From positions 1 to 49,439 of the forward strand of contig CAJGBV010000016.1 of NCBI GenBank assembly GCA_904501755.1: a stretch of 49,439 nucleotides of DNA. The letters run 5' to 3'. This DNA comes from Clostridiaceae bacterium (lineage in GTDB: Bacteria > Bacillota > Clostridia > Oscillospirales > Acutalibacteraceae). The notes beneath the pieces were generated by a model. It was not told where the DNA came from and did no database searches. It saw only the letters and a list, made by a program, of their open reading frames with translations. The position numbers were made by a program, and so were the translations under genes. Positions 8,550-16,530 of this stretch are shown here, piece after piece (the stretch's first letter is position 1; the number at the start of each line of letters is the position of its first letter).

Positions 8550-9605
8550 GTGGCAGCACCAAAAGTAAGCGTTATTGTGCCCGTTTACAACACAGAGAAA
8601 TATTTAGAGCAATGTATAGGTTCTATTACCTCTCAAACACTAAGGGAAATTGAAATCATTATTGTTGATGACGGCTCAAGGGACGAGTGTGCCGCCCTTT
8701 GTGATTCATTAGCAAAAAATGACGATAGGATTCGGGTAATACATAAACAAAATGCAGGACCCGGATTTGCAAGAAATACCGGAATAGAAGCGGCAAATGG
8801 TGAATATATAGGATTTGTTGATTCGGATGATTATATAAAGCCTGATATGTATAATGAACTTTACAAGGTGGCTTTAAAAAACGATGCAGACCTTGTAATA
8901 TCGGGTATTTGTTTTGTTGGTGGTAACACCTTTGGAAAGAGTGGGGAAATTGATGAAAAGCATTATTTCGATAATGAAACTCTTTTCGAAAAGGAAGATG
9001 CAAAACGACTTCTTTTAGGTGTAGTAGGTGCATTACCGCAAGAGCCTGATGACAGTCGGTATGGTGTGAGTACCTGTAAAAATATTTTTAAACACTCGGT
9101 GATTACAGATAAAAAAATCAACTTTTTATCTGAACGCAAGGTTATGAGTGAAGATGCTATTTTTATGATTGACTTTATTAAACATATTGATAAAGCCGTC
9201 GGTATTTGGGGAGCATTTTATTGTTATAGAAGAAATGATGAATCTTTTTCTAAATCATATAGAAGTGACCGTTTTTCACTGGTGCAAAGTTTTATCAAAG
9301 AATTGGAAAATCATATTAAAGATGTATGCGAATTTGAAGAATACAGTATATATTTAAACAGACTTATTCAAGGCTATGGAAGAATTTTATGTTCACAGGA
9401 AATAGTGTACGCAAGGGAAAAGAGCATAAAATATTCAAGTCTTTTAAAAAGACTGAAAATGATTTGCGAAAGCGAAATGCTGTCGGTTGCACTGAAAGAT
9501 TATCCTTGGTATCGTTTACCAAAAAAACAGGCGGCATTTGCATTTGCGATGAAATATAAATTGTATTATTTACAAAAACTTATGGTTTTATTTAGAGCAA
9601 GATAG
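8550..9605 (+). CDS. Glycosyltransferase family 2 (GT-A fold)
   Basis: 351 residues starting at GTG 8550 behind AAGAGGTGA. The N-terminus KVSVIVPVYNTEKYLEQCI and VDDGSRD are the textbook GT2 nucleotide-binding motifs. GFVDSDDYI near residue 91 is the DxD metal/donor site. The C-terminal ~130 residues are variable and lack membrane segments. It should act in the cytoplasm on the lipid-linked intermediate. It is one of three consecutive GT2 genes, consistent with a branched or long repeat unit. Confidence 0.92.
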   Translation: MAAPKVSVIVPVYNTEKYLEQCIGSITSQTLREIEIIIVDDGSRDECAALCDSLAKNDDRIRVIHKQNAGPGFARNTGIEAANGEYIGFVDSDDYIKPDMYNELYKVALKNDADLVISGICFVGGNTFGKSGEIDEKHYFDNETLFEKEDAKRLLLGVVGALPQEPDDSRYGVSTCKNIFKHSVITDKKINFLSERKVMSEDAIFMIDFIKHIDKAVGIWGAFYCYRRNDESFSKSYRSDRFSLVQSFIKELENHIKDVCEFEEYSIYLNRLIQGYGRILCSQEIVYAREKSIKYSSLLKRLKMICESEMLSVALKDYPWYRLPKKQAAFAFAMKYKLYYLQKLMVLFRAR

Positions 9606-9616
9606 GAGTTATAGAT

Positions 9617-10639
9617 ATGTTTTTTTCGGTAATAGTCCCCATATACAATGTTGAAAAATATTTAAGCCGCACTATTGATAGCGTACTTTCCCAGACTTTT
9701 GCCGATTTTGAGCTTATTTTAGTAGATGACGGCTCTCCTGATAACTGTCCTAAAATTTGCGATGAGTATCTAAAAAAAGACCCTCGAATTAAGGTTATTC
9801 ACAAAGAAAATGGCGGTCTTGTCAGTGCCAGACAGGCGGGAATAGGCATAGCAAAAGGCGACTATATATTTAATCTTGACGGTGATGATGCTATTACTTC
9901 TGATGCACTAATGAGTGCATATCAGATAATATCAGATACAAAAGCAGATATGGTTTCCTTTTCTTATAGGGTTTATACCGATGGAAAAACCGGAAAAATC
10001 GTACACGACCTTACTGAAGAGGGACTTTACGATAAAACAAGGTTAGAAGAACAAATCTATCCTAACCTTTTATCTAATAAAAATATGCATAATCTTTTTT
10101 ATTTTTTGTGGGGCAAGGCAATAAAGAGGGAACTTGCTTTAAAATATCAAATGAATTTGCCTACATCGATTATTATGGGTGAGGATGCTTGTTGTACAAC
10201 ACCTTGCTATTTAGATGCAAATTTAGTTTATATGAGCAAAAAGCCTATATACCTTTATACCGTACGAGGCGATTCGATTACAACAAGCTTTAAAATCAGT
10301 CAGATTTCACAGGTTGGACAAGCGATTACTTATCTTCGAAATCTTGATGTTAAAAAACCTGTGTATTTTGAAGAATTGCTTTCTCGCTACTCGGCATTTT
10401 TATGCTTTGCTATTTTAGCCGTAGCGGCAGAAGACGGTTATTTTGGCGAGATTAAAGGTATAAAACAAGCTATATTAGGCTCTGTTCATAAAGAAGAAAT
10501 CAAGAAAGCTTATTTTGAAAATATTACTTTAAAAAGCAAAATTGCAATATTTTTGCTAAAGAAAGAGCAAATCAGATTAGCGTTTTATTTTCTCTATATA
10601 TGTAAAAAAATAAAAGATATAAAGGGGTTTGGAAAATGA
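9617..10639 (+). CDS. Glycosyltransferase family 2
   Basis: 340 residues. The ATG at 9617 follows TAGGAGTT. VIVPIYNVEKYLSRTID, LVDDGSPDNCPKICDEY and NLDGDDAI (DxD site) identify a GT-A inverting glycosyltransferase of family 2. The C-terminal part is basic and weakly hydrophobic, suggesting membrane association without a clear transmembrane helix. The stop overlaps the next GT2 start by 4 bases. The sugar is not predictable from sequence. Confidence 0.92.
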   Translation: MFFSVIVPIYNVEKYLSRTIDSVLSQTFADFELILVDDGSPDNCPKICDEYLKKDPRIKVIHKENGGLVSARQAGIGIAKGDYIFNLDGDDAITSDALMSAYQIISDTKADMVSFSYRVYTDGKTGKIVHDLTEEGLYDKTRLEEQIYPNLLSNKNMHNLFYFLWGKAIKRELALKYQMNLPTSIIMGEDACCTTPCYLDANLVYMSKKPIYLYTVRGDSITTSFKISQISQVGQAITYLRNLDVKKPVYFEELLSRYSAFLCFAILAVAAEDGYFGEIKGIKQAILGSVHKEEIKKAYFENITLKSKIAIFLLKKEQIRLAFYFLYICKKIKDIKGFGK

Positions 10640-11715
10640 ATATAGTACCTAAGATATCTTTAATAATGAGTGTATATAACGGCGAGGATTATTTGGCTGA
10701 AACTATTGATAGTGTTCTAAGCCAAACCTTTACGGAATGGGAGTTTATTATAATAAACGATTGTTCTACCGATAATACATCTGAAATTTTGGCTGAATAT
10801 GAGTCAAAGGATGAGAGAATTAAAGTACATACTAACGAAACTAATTTAAGACTTCCGTCATCATTAAATAAAGCGTTGTCTTTAGCACAGGGTAAATATA
10901 TTGCCCGAATGGATGCTGATGATATTTGTATGCCTGACAGACTGCAAAAACAGTTTGATTTTATGGAAGCTAATCCAAATGTGGACTTATCCTCTTGCCG
11001 ATTTATGACCCTTAAAAACGGTGTTTATTCTTCGGGTGGATGCGGCGGCAAAGATGATGACTTGTCTATTAAGGCTTTGCTTTTAGTTACAAATCCAATT
11101 CTTCATCCGGGCATTATCGCTAAGGCAGAGGTAATAAAGGAACTCGGCTATGATAAAAACTTTACCTGTACCGAAGATATGGAGCTTTGGACAAGATTTG
11201 CTCTAATAGATAAAAGGATAGAGATTTTGTCTGAATATCTTATGATATATAGGCTTCACGATAAACAGATAACCGAAACTACATTGGATAAACAGAAAAA
11301 AGAGATTATCAATGTTCAAAAGAATTATCTTTCCAGCCTTTTAAATCCTATGACCGAAGAGCAGGAAAAATTTTATATTCACGGAATTTATTTCAGAAGA
11401 AACACAAATATAACGGAATTTATTGAGTTTTTTAAATGGGCAAAATCTGCTAACAATAGAACAAAAAAACTTGATAAAGAAGCCTTAAAATATGCCTTTT
11501 TTGAAATATTAGCGGAATATAAAAGAAAAGGAATTTCAAAATCTGACCTTATCAAAGGTATGTTGTCATTTGGAATCCCCTTTCTTATAAAAGAAATTCC
11601 TTCACGCAAGAAAAGGGCAAGAACAGACGGAATTAAGTGTATTGAAGCTGCCGAAAGAATTGGTCTTGAAATGGTTGGCGGTACACTTGAGTTTCCAACT
11701 TTTGATAATAAATAA
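10636..11715 (+). CDS. Glycosyltransferase family 2
   Basis: 359 residues, ATG at 10636 behind AAAGGGG and overlapping the previous gene by 4 bases. ISLIMSVYNGEDYLAETIDS, NDCSTDNTSEIL and ARMDADDIC (DxD) mark the GT2 catalytic domain, with TEDMELWTRF near residue 176 as the ED acceptor-side base motif. This arrangement resembles WcaA/rhamnosyl-type GT2 enzymes, but donor specificity is not established. It is part of the same polycistronic polysaccharide unit. Confidence 0.92.
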   Translation: MNIVPKISLIMSVYNGEDYLAETIDSVLSQTFTEWEFIIINDCSTDNTSEILAEYESKDERIKVHTNETNLRLPSSLNKALSLAQGKYIARMDADDICMPDRLQKQFDFMEANPNVDLSSCRFMTLKNGVYSSGGCGGKDDDLSIKALLLVTNPILHPGIIAKAEVIKELGYDKNFTCTEDMELWTRFALIDKRIEILSEYLMIYRLHDKQITETTLDKQKKEIINVQKNYLSSLLNPMTEEQEKFYIHGIYFRRNTNITEFIEFFKWAKSANNRTKKLDKEALKYAFFEILAEYKRKGISKSDLIKGMLSFGIPFLIKEIPSRKKRARTDGIKCIEAAERIGLEMVGGTLEFPTFDNK

Positions 11716-11729
11716 ACAGGAGTTATAAT

Positions 11730-13097
11730 ATGCGTATTTTTGAAAATCCATACATATTAGTGGCGATGATGGCTATAGGTGTGGTAATACTTGTGTCAAT
11801 AGGCATTTATTTTGCTTTAAAAGGCATTAAAGCGGTTAACGGACAAAGCGAGAGAGCGTTTACTTCTATAAGTAAAATTGAACGCTGCTTCAAAACATTT
11901 GGTAAATCTTGTGTTAATAGGTCGGTTATATATATAAATCTTTCTACCGATAATTTACGTGTTTCACGTAGTGAGCATAAGTTGTTCTTAGAAGTAAAAC
12001 AAAAATTACTTGAGATTTTTGCTGATGGTGAAGAGTCTTTTATTGCGACTTATGGTGATGTAAGCTATATTGTTCTTACATCATTGGATGACGGAGAAAT
12101 TAAAAAACAAATTGAAGTGTGTATTGATGACTTAAACGAAATTCTTACAAAACACCATGCCGTGAATGTTGTAAGAACAACGATTGGCACTTTCGATGCC
12201 AGCCGTATAGAAATGACTTTCGACGATGCAATGACTCGAGCAAAACAAGCCTGTATGTTTGCAAAAAGCCAAAAAATATCACATGCACAGTGGAGTGCGA
12301 GCAGTGGGAAGGCACTTGATAAAAAGATAAAAATTGAAAATAACATTCAAAAAGAAATTGATAACAACCGTTTTTTCCTTGAATATCAACCTGTTTTGGA
12401 TGCAAAGACAAAGAAAATTATAGGAGCAGAGGTTTTGTCCCGTTTGAATTCGGAAAGTGAAGGTGTTTTGACTCCGAAAAGCTTCTTGTCAGCCGTTGAT
12501 TCGGTTGGAGCAAATGAAAAATTTGATTATTATATTTTTGAGAAAAACTGTAAATGGATTTCCAACGATAAAAAGCAACGTGAAGGCTATAAATACACAA
12601 TAAATTTTTCCCGTTCAACAATTAGCGAACCTGAGTTTGTTGAAAGAATTACGAATATTGCCCAAAAGTACGACCTTAAATTTTCTTGTTTAGCGGTAGA
12701 AATTTTAGAAGATAAAAATATTACAGGTGAAGCAAAACAACAAATGATAGATAATTTATCAAATCTTAAAGAAAAAGGTGTTTCAATACTTCTTGATGAT
12801 TTTGGAAGTGGATATACAACCTTTGGCGATTTGCAGACCCTTGATATTTCAATTATAAAAATTGATAAATCAATAACCCAAAATTCAGTTACCGAAACCG
12901 GCTTCAAAATCCTTAAGAATATCATCCAAACCTCAAAGGATATAGGTTTTAAAACCCTGTGTGAAGGAATAGAAACTAAAGAGCAGGAGAAAGCGGTAAT
13001 TGAGGCCGGATGTGACCTGCTTCAAGGTTTTTATTATTACAAACCAATGTCGGTCGCATCCCTTGAAAAAATTCTTGAAACCTCAGGGGGAAATTAA
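11730..13097 (+). CDS. Membrane-anchored EAL c-di-GMP phosphodiesterase with degenerate GGDEF
   Basis: 455 residues: one N-terminal membrane segment (about 9-30), a degenerate GGDEF domain (about 60-190; signature reads YGDVSY), then an EAL domain (about 210-450). EAL residues needed for catalysis appear present: E in GAEVLSR (EVL variant), N in INFSRS, E in VEILED, the DDFGSGY loop, K in IIKIDKS, CEGIE, and Q in LLQGFYYYKP. It is therefore probably an active phosphodiesterase degrading c-di-GMP to pGpG, with the GGDEF part regulatory. It lies between glycosyltransferase genes, 14 bases after one and directly abutting the next. That strongly suggests local control of polysaccharide synthesis, partnered with the Wzz-GGDEF fusion upstream. 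Confidence 0.88.
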   Translation: MRIFENPYILVAMMAIGVVILVSIGIYFALKGIKAVNGQSERAFTSISKIERCFKTFGKSCVNRSVIYINLSTDNLRVSRSEHKLFLEVKQKLLEIFADGEESFIATYGDVSYIVLTSLDDGEIKKQIEVCIDDLNEILTKHHAVNVVRTTIGTFDASRIEMTFDDAMTRAKQACMFAKSQKISHAQWSASSGKALDKKIKIENNIQKEIDNNRFFLEYQPVLDAKTKKIIGAEVLSRLNSESEGVLTPKSFLSAVDSVGANEKFDYYIFEKNCKWISNDKKQREGYKYTINFSRSTISEPEFVERITNIAQKYDLKFSCLAVEILEDKNITGEAKQQMIDNLSNLKEKGVSILLDDFGSGYTTFGDLQTLDISIIKIDKSITQNSVTETGFKILKNIIQTSKDIGFKTLCEGIETKEQEKAVIEAGCDLLQGFYYYKPMSVASLEKILETSGGN

Positions 13098-14024
13098 ATG
13101 TTATCTGTAATTATTCCTGCTTATAATGAAGAATTGTTAGTTGAAAAAGCCTACTTTGCAATTTCTGAAATTTTGAAAAGTGAAGATATAGAGAATGAAA
13201 TTATTTTCATTGATGATGGCTCTTCGGATGCAACGTATGAAAATATTAAAGTATTGGCAGAAAAAGAAAGCAATGTGTCGGGTCTTCATTTTTCAAGAAA
13301 CTTTGGAAAAGAGGCGGCAATTTCCGCAGGTCTTGCAACTGCAACGGGGGACTGTGTTGTTGTAATTGATTGCGATTTACAACATCCACCCGAAAAAATA
13401 GTTGAAATGTATCGTTTGTGGCAGGACGGATTTGAAATTGTTGAGGGCGTTAAGAGTACAAGAGGTAAGGAAAATAAGGTTCACGGATTTGCTGCAAGGA
13501 GTTTTTATTCACTTATAAGTTCGGTTGTAGGTTTTGATATGTCTAATGCATCGGACTTTAAACTTCTTGACCGCAAGGTTGTTGATGTATTAAACAAAAT
13601 CCCTGAAAGAAAAGGTTTTTTCAGAGCAATTTCTTTTTGGGTAGGTTATAAAAAAGCAACTGTTGAGTTTGATGTTAATGAAAGAAGCGAGGGGAAAACA
13701 AAGTGGTCGCTTATTTCGCTTATTAAATATGCTGTTTCAAATATTTCTTCATACACAACCGCACCTATGCAAATAGTTACGGTATTAGGATTTATAATGC
13801 TTTTTATTACGGCTGTGTTTGGAGTTTGGGCTTTTGTTGATAAAATTCAGGGACGTGCTCTTGAAGGTATGACGACAGTTATACTGATTCTCATATTCAT
13901 AGGCAGTATAATGATGATTAGTCTTGGTATTATTGGCTATTATGTTGCCCGAATTTTTGAGGAAATTAAAGGAAGACCTAAATATATTATTTCTTCATCT
14001 TGTAAGGGTAAGAAAAACAATTAA
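13098..14024 (+). CDS. Polyprenyl-phosphate glycosyltransferase, GtrB/DPM1-like GT2 with two C-terminal TM helices
   Basis: 308 residues. LSVIIPAYNEELLVEKAY, FIDDGSSDATYE and VVIDCDLQHPPEKI are characteristic of the DPM1/GtrB branch of GT2. These enzymes transfer a hexose to undecaprenyl phosphate for later use outside the cell. Two membrane segments lie near 232-252 and 263-290, the usual GtrB topology. The start codon directly follows the EAL gene stop, with AGGGGG as ribosome site inside that gene. A product of this type would need a flippase and a GT-C enzyme for side-chain decoration; neither is seen here. Confidence 0.88.
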   Translation: MLSVIIPAYNEELLVEKAYFAISEILKSEDIENEIIFIDDGSSDATYENIKVLAEKESNVSGLHFSRNFGKEAAISAGLATATGDCVVVIDCDLQHPPEKIVEMYRLWQDGFEIVEGVKSTRGKENKVHGFAARSFYSLISSVVGFDMSNASDFKLLDRKVVDVLNKIPERKGFFRAISFWVGYKKATVEFDVNERSEGKTKWSLISLIKYAVSNISSYTTAPMQIVTVLGFIMLFITAVFGVWAFVDKIQGRALEGMTTVILILIFIGSIMMISLGIIGYYVARIFEEIKGRPKYIISSSCKGKKNN

Positions 14025-14042
14025 TTGAGGTGTAAATTATAA

Positions 14043-14654
14043 ATGGCAACCTTAGGTAAAAGACTTTTGGCGTGTGTAAACTACCCAAGAACTATTTTTG
14101 TGTTTTTGTGCCTACTCACATCTAAACAGAAACATTTAATCATAAAAGATATTGCAAGGTGGAATCAGATTAACGGGAATACCTTCGGACTTTTCGAGTC
14201 ATTAAATTGGTATTTGACATACTATAAGGAGTTTAGAAATCTTTTAATTCACCGCTTTAAACATCCTCGCCGTTCCATTATTCATTATCTTATAACAAGA
14301 CTTCTTTGGAAACCTATGGAAAGCCTTTATATCTATACAAAAGATATTGGTGGCGGTCTTTACATACAACACGGTTTTGCGACCATTATCAGTGCTGAAA
14401 AAATAGGGGAGAACTGTAGAATTTATCAGCAGGTAACAATAGGCTATAAAGGTGAGCATAGTCCCATTTTAGAGGATAATGTTTCGGTTACTTGCGGTGC
14501 AAAGGTGCTTGGCGGTATAACTATGGGAAAGAATAGTTTGGCAGCAGCAGGAGCAGTTGTATTAAAGGATGTACCACCAAACGCTATAGTCGGCGGTGTG
14601 CCTGCAAAAGTGATTGCCTTTAAGGATGAAAACAATCTCGATTTTCAGGGTTGA
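14043..14654 (+). CDS. Serine acetyltransferase-like hexapeptide-repeat acyltransferase
   Basis: 203 residues. The C-terminal half, about 95-195, is a left-handed beta-helix. It has GGGLYIQHGFATIIS, GENCRIYQQVTIGY and a closing GAVVLKDVPPNAIVGGVPAK, the pattern of CysE-related O-acetyltransferases. The catalytic His sits in IQHG. At the end of a polysaccharide operon such proteins usually acetylate a sugar or a serine substituent using acetyl-CoA; a housekeeping CysE role is less likely here. It is the last gene of the operon. Family call is firm, substrate unknown. Confidence 0.85.
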   Translation: MATLGKRLLACVNYPRTIFVFLCLLTSKQKHLIIKDIARWNQINGNTFGLFESLNWYLTYYKEFRNLLIHRFKHPRRSIIHYLITRLLWKPMESLYIYTKDIGGGLYIQHGFATIISAEKIGENCRIYQQVTIGYKGEHSPILEDNVSVTCGAKVLGGITMGKNSLAAAGAVVLKDVPPNAIVGGVPAKVIAFKDENNLDFQG

Positions 14655-14670
14655 TTAGCCTCTATAAAAT

Positions 14671-14700
14671 AACCGTAAATATTATTGAATATTTGCCGTT
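14671..14700 (+). terminator. Stem-loop after the polysaccharide operon, no U-tract
   Basis: Thirteen-base arms 14671-14683 and 14688-14700 pair at 12 of 13 positions (one C-C mismatch, one G-U pair) around loop ATTG. No T-run follows, so it is only a candidate 3' end or stability hairpin. Confidence 0.35.
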
Positions 14701-14844
14701 AAACATAAACAACATCAACATACTTTTCTAAAACTTTCTATTATTTTTCTTTTTTTAAAAAAATATATTTTATAAAAAGTTTCTCTATTTTATGTTGAGA
14801 ATGTAGAGAAATCTATCTAAAGTCTTATAAATAAAGGTTTTTTT

Positions 14845-14888
14845 ATATCTACATAATATCTACATAATATCTACATAATATCTACATA
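14845..14888. repeat. Four perfect tandem copies of an 11-bp unit (iteron-like)
   Basis: ATATCTACATA occurs at 14845-14855, 14856-14866, 14867-14877 and 14878-14888 without spacers or mismatches. The 11-bp period matches one helical turn, as in replication iterons. The array ends one base before the stop codon of the VirE-like gene and lies beside strongly AT-rich DNA (14740-14840). A replication origin relic is an inference from this layout. The rest of the 14655-14889 gap shows no gene. Confidence 0.85.
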
Positions 14889-14889
14889 G

Positions 14890-16266
14890 TTATTGATTTT
14901 TCCTTATCCACCCTCTGATATTGCCGTAACCTTCAATGTAAAATGGATAATTCACCCTTTCCCAACCTTTCATTTGTTGCATAATAAGACCTATTTCGGT
15001 GCTGTCCTTTCGGGTGGGTTTTGTGTATTTTTCCCCAAGGGCGTTTTGCCACAGGGCAAGTACACAGGTTTTGTTTCTGCCCTCAAGATAATTTTTTATC
15101 ATTTCAATTCTATAATCGTTCTCGGTTGCGCTGAGCTGCGCTTCTTTTATTTCCTTTTCAAGTCTGTAATCGGGTGCAGGGGAGAGTAAACCCTCTCGGT
15201 ACAGACTATAAGCTTCAGCCCAACACTGCTCAATATATTCTTTAATGTATTTTTCGTTTTCATAAATATCTTTTCCCTTTGAATTGACCTTAACAGGCAG
15301 GAAACGGCGGTTTCCTGTTTTGTCGGTTAAAAACTGTTCTCGGTTGGTGGTGCCTATAAATATGCACTGCCTTTTTTCATTTGTGGGGTTTCGCTCATAA
15401 GCCTTTCTGTAGTAGTCGCTCTGCCTTGACAAAAATGCCTTGACCGCTTCCACCTCTTTTGCCTTTGTAACGGCAAGAAGCTCACTGAATTCGCATATCC
15501 ATTTACCTCTGATACAATCAAGACCGTCCTTGCCCTCAATGGTGAAAACATCGGTGTAATAGTCTTCACACAAGCTCAGCCATCTGACAACGGTGCTTTT
15601 TCCCTCACCCTGTCTGCCGATAAGCACAGGGGTGGTGTCGAACTTACAGCCGGGACTGTAAATCCTGTGTATACCACCTGCAAAGATAAGTCGGCTGACC
15701 TCTCTTGTATACTCATTGTCCTCGCATAAGAGGACACAGGAAAGAAAATATTTTATTCTCGGAATTTTATCCCATATAATACCCTCTATCCTTTCCTTAA
15801 TGGGATGATAGGCTCTCTCGTTAAATATATTTGTAAGAGCGTTGTTGCAAATGGACGGGGAATATATTCCGTAGTTTTCCTGTATGTAACTATAGGTACT
15901 GCAGTCGTCACCGTCAGTCCATATACATACCTTGCCGTCCTTTACTGTTTCGTTTAGTCCTGTCATTTCGTTTTTCTGCAGATTATGGAAATGACTGTCG
16001 TTTCTCAGTATTCTTTCAAAATTATTAATATTGCATTTAACCTTTGTGTCCTCGTCCGTTTCCAAATACATATCAGAGCAGATACAGGCTTTTTGTTTAA
16101 TGCTATCCTCCTTATAAAGCTTTAAGAGAAGCTTTACCTTAGAAAGACAGCCAAGCTTTTTTGCCCTGTCCTTAATTTCCTCACATACCCTTGCAATAAG
16201 GATTTTATCCCTGCCGCTGTATATAAATGTTAAAAAGTCGTGGTCGCAAAGCTCATCTTCGGTCAT
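14890..16266 (-). CDS. Virulence-associated E (VirE) family P-loop ATPase/helicase, mobile-element type
   Basis: 458 residues from ATG 16266. The central/C-terminal domain (about 170-400) is VirE: Walker A GRQGEGKST, then FTIEGKDGLDCIRGKWICE with acidic FSELLA, YRKAYERNPT, and IFIGTTNREQFLTDKTGNRR. This is the SF3-like ATPase found in phage satellites, integrative elements and prophages. No primase domain precedes it, and no integrase, relaxase or capsid gene is nearby. The strongest ribosome site (AAGGAGG, 16302-16308) is about 35 bases from this ATG but well placed for an in-frame ATC codon at 16291-16293. The original start may therefore have been lost or may be non-standard. Likely remnant of a replication module. 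Confidence 0.85.
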   Translation of the reverse strand: MTEDELCDHDFLTFIYSGRDKILIARVCEEIKDRAKKLGCLSKVKLLLKLYKEDSIKQKACICSDMYLETDEDTKVKCNINNFERILRNDSHFHNLQKNEMTGLNETVKDGKVCIWTDGDDCSTYSYIQENYGIYSPSICNNALTNIFNERAYHPIKERIEGIIWDKIPRIKYFLSCVLLCEDNEYTREVSRLIFAGGIHRIYSPGCKFDTTPVLIGRQGEGKSTVVRWLSLCEDYYTDVFTIEGKDGLDCIRGKWICEFSELLAVTKAKEVEAVKAFLSRQSDYYRKAYERNPTNEKRQCIFIGTTNREQFLTDKTGNRRFLPVKVNSKGKDIYENEKYIKEYIEQCWAEAYSLYREGLLSPAPDYRLEKEIKEAQLSATENDYRIEMIKNYLEGRNKTCVLALWQNALGEKYTKPTRKDSTEIGLIMQQMKGWERVNYPFYIEGYGNIRGWIRKNQ

Positions 16267-16314
16267 ATCGGTGACCTTTTTAAATTCTTTGATAATTATT
16301 ACCTCCTTAATGAT

Positions 16315-16340
16315 TTTGTCTTAAGACAAATACTATTATA
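16315..16340 (-). promoter_or_regulatory. 16-bp perfect palindrome overlapping the probable VirE-gene promoter
   Basis: TTTGTCTTAAGACAAA at 16315-16330 is a perfect palindrome. On the minus strand a TATAAT box lies at 16335-16340, so the palindrome covers the expected transcription start. The -35 element is weak (GTGAAT, 17-bp spacer). The layout is that of a repressor operator; the regulator is unknown. Confidence 0.6.
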
Positions 16341-16461
16341 CAGAGTAAATTTGCGACATTCACCGACATCTTTTAAAAATTTAGGAAGTAACGACTAACA
16401 TCTATTTTACTGTAACAAAGTTATTAAAATTATCATTTTTTTGGATTATTTTTATATTGTC

Positions 16462-16491
16462 TTGACTTAATAAGTAAATATGGTTTATTAT
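16462..16491 (+). promoter_or_regulatory. Sigma-A promoter for the FAD/ROK/SIS operon
   Basis: TTGACT at 16462-16467 and TATTAT at 16486-16491 with an 18-bp spacer (TATAAT follows 3 bases later). It overlaps an upstream in-frame ATG at 16480, which argues that the coding region starts later, at 16531. Confidence 0.7.
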
Positions 16492-16530
16492 ATAATAAAT
16501 AGTTTTATCTTGTTAAAGGCAGTATATATT

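Noticed and set aside
14845..14888. CRISPR array
   Set aside because: The repeats are 11 bp, directly adjacent and without spacers; no cas genes are present.
16480..16530. Upstream ATG for the FAD oxidoreductase
   Set aside because: It lies inside the -10/-35 region of the promoter and adds a hydrophobic stretch before the normal family start; ATG 16531 fits better.
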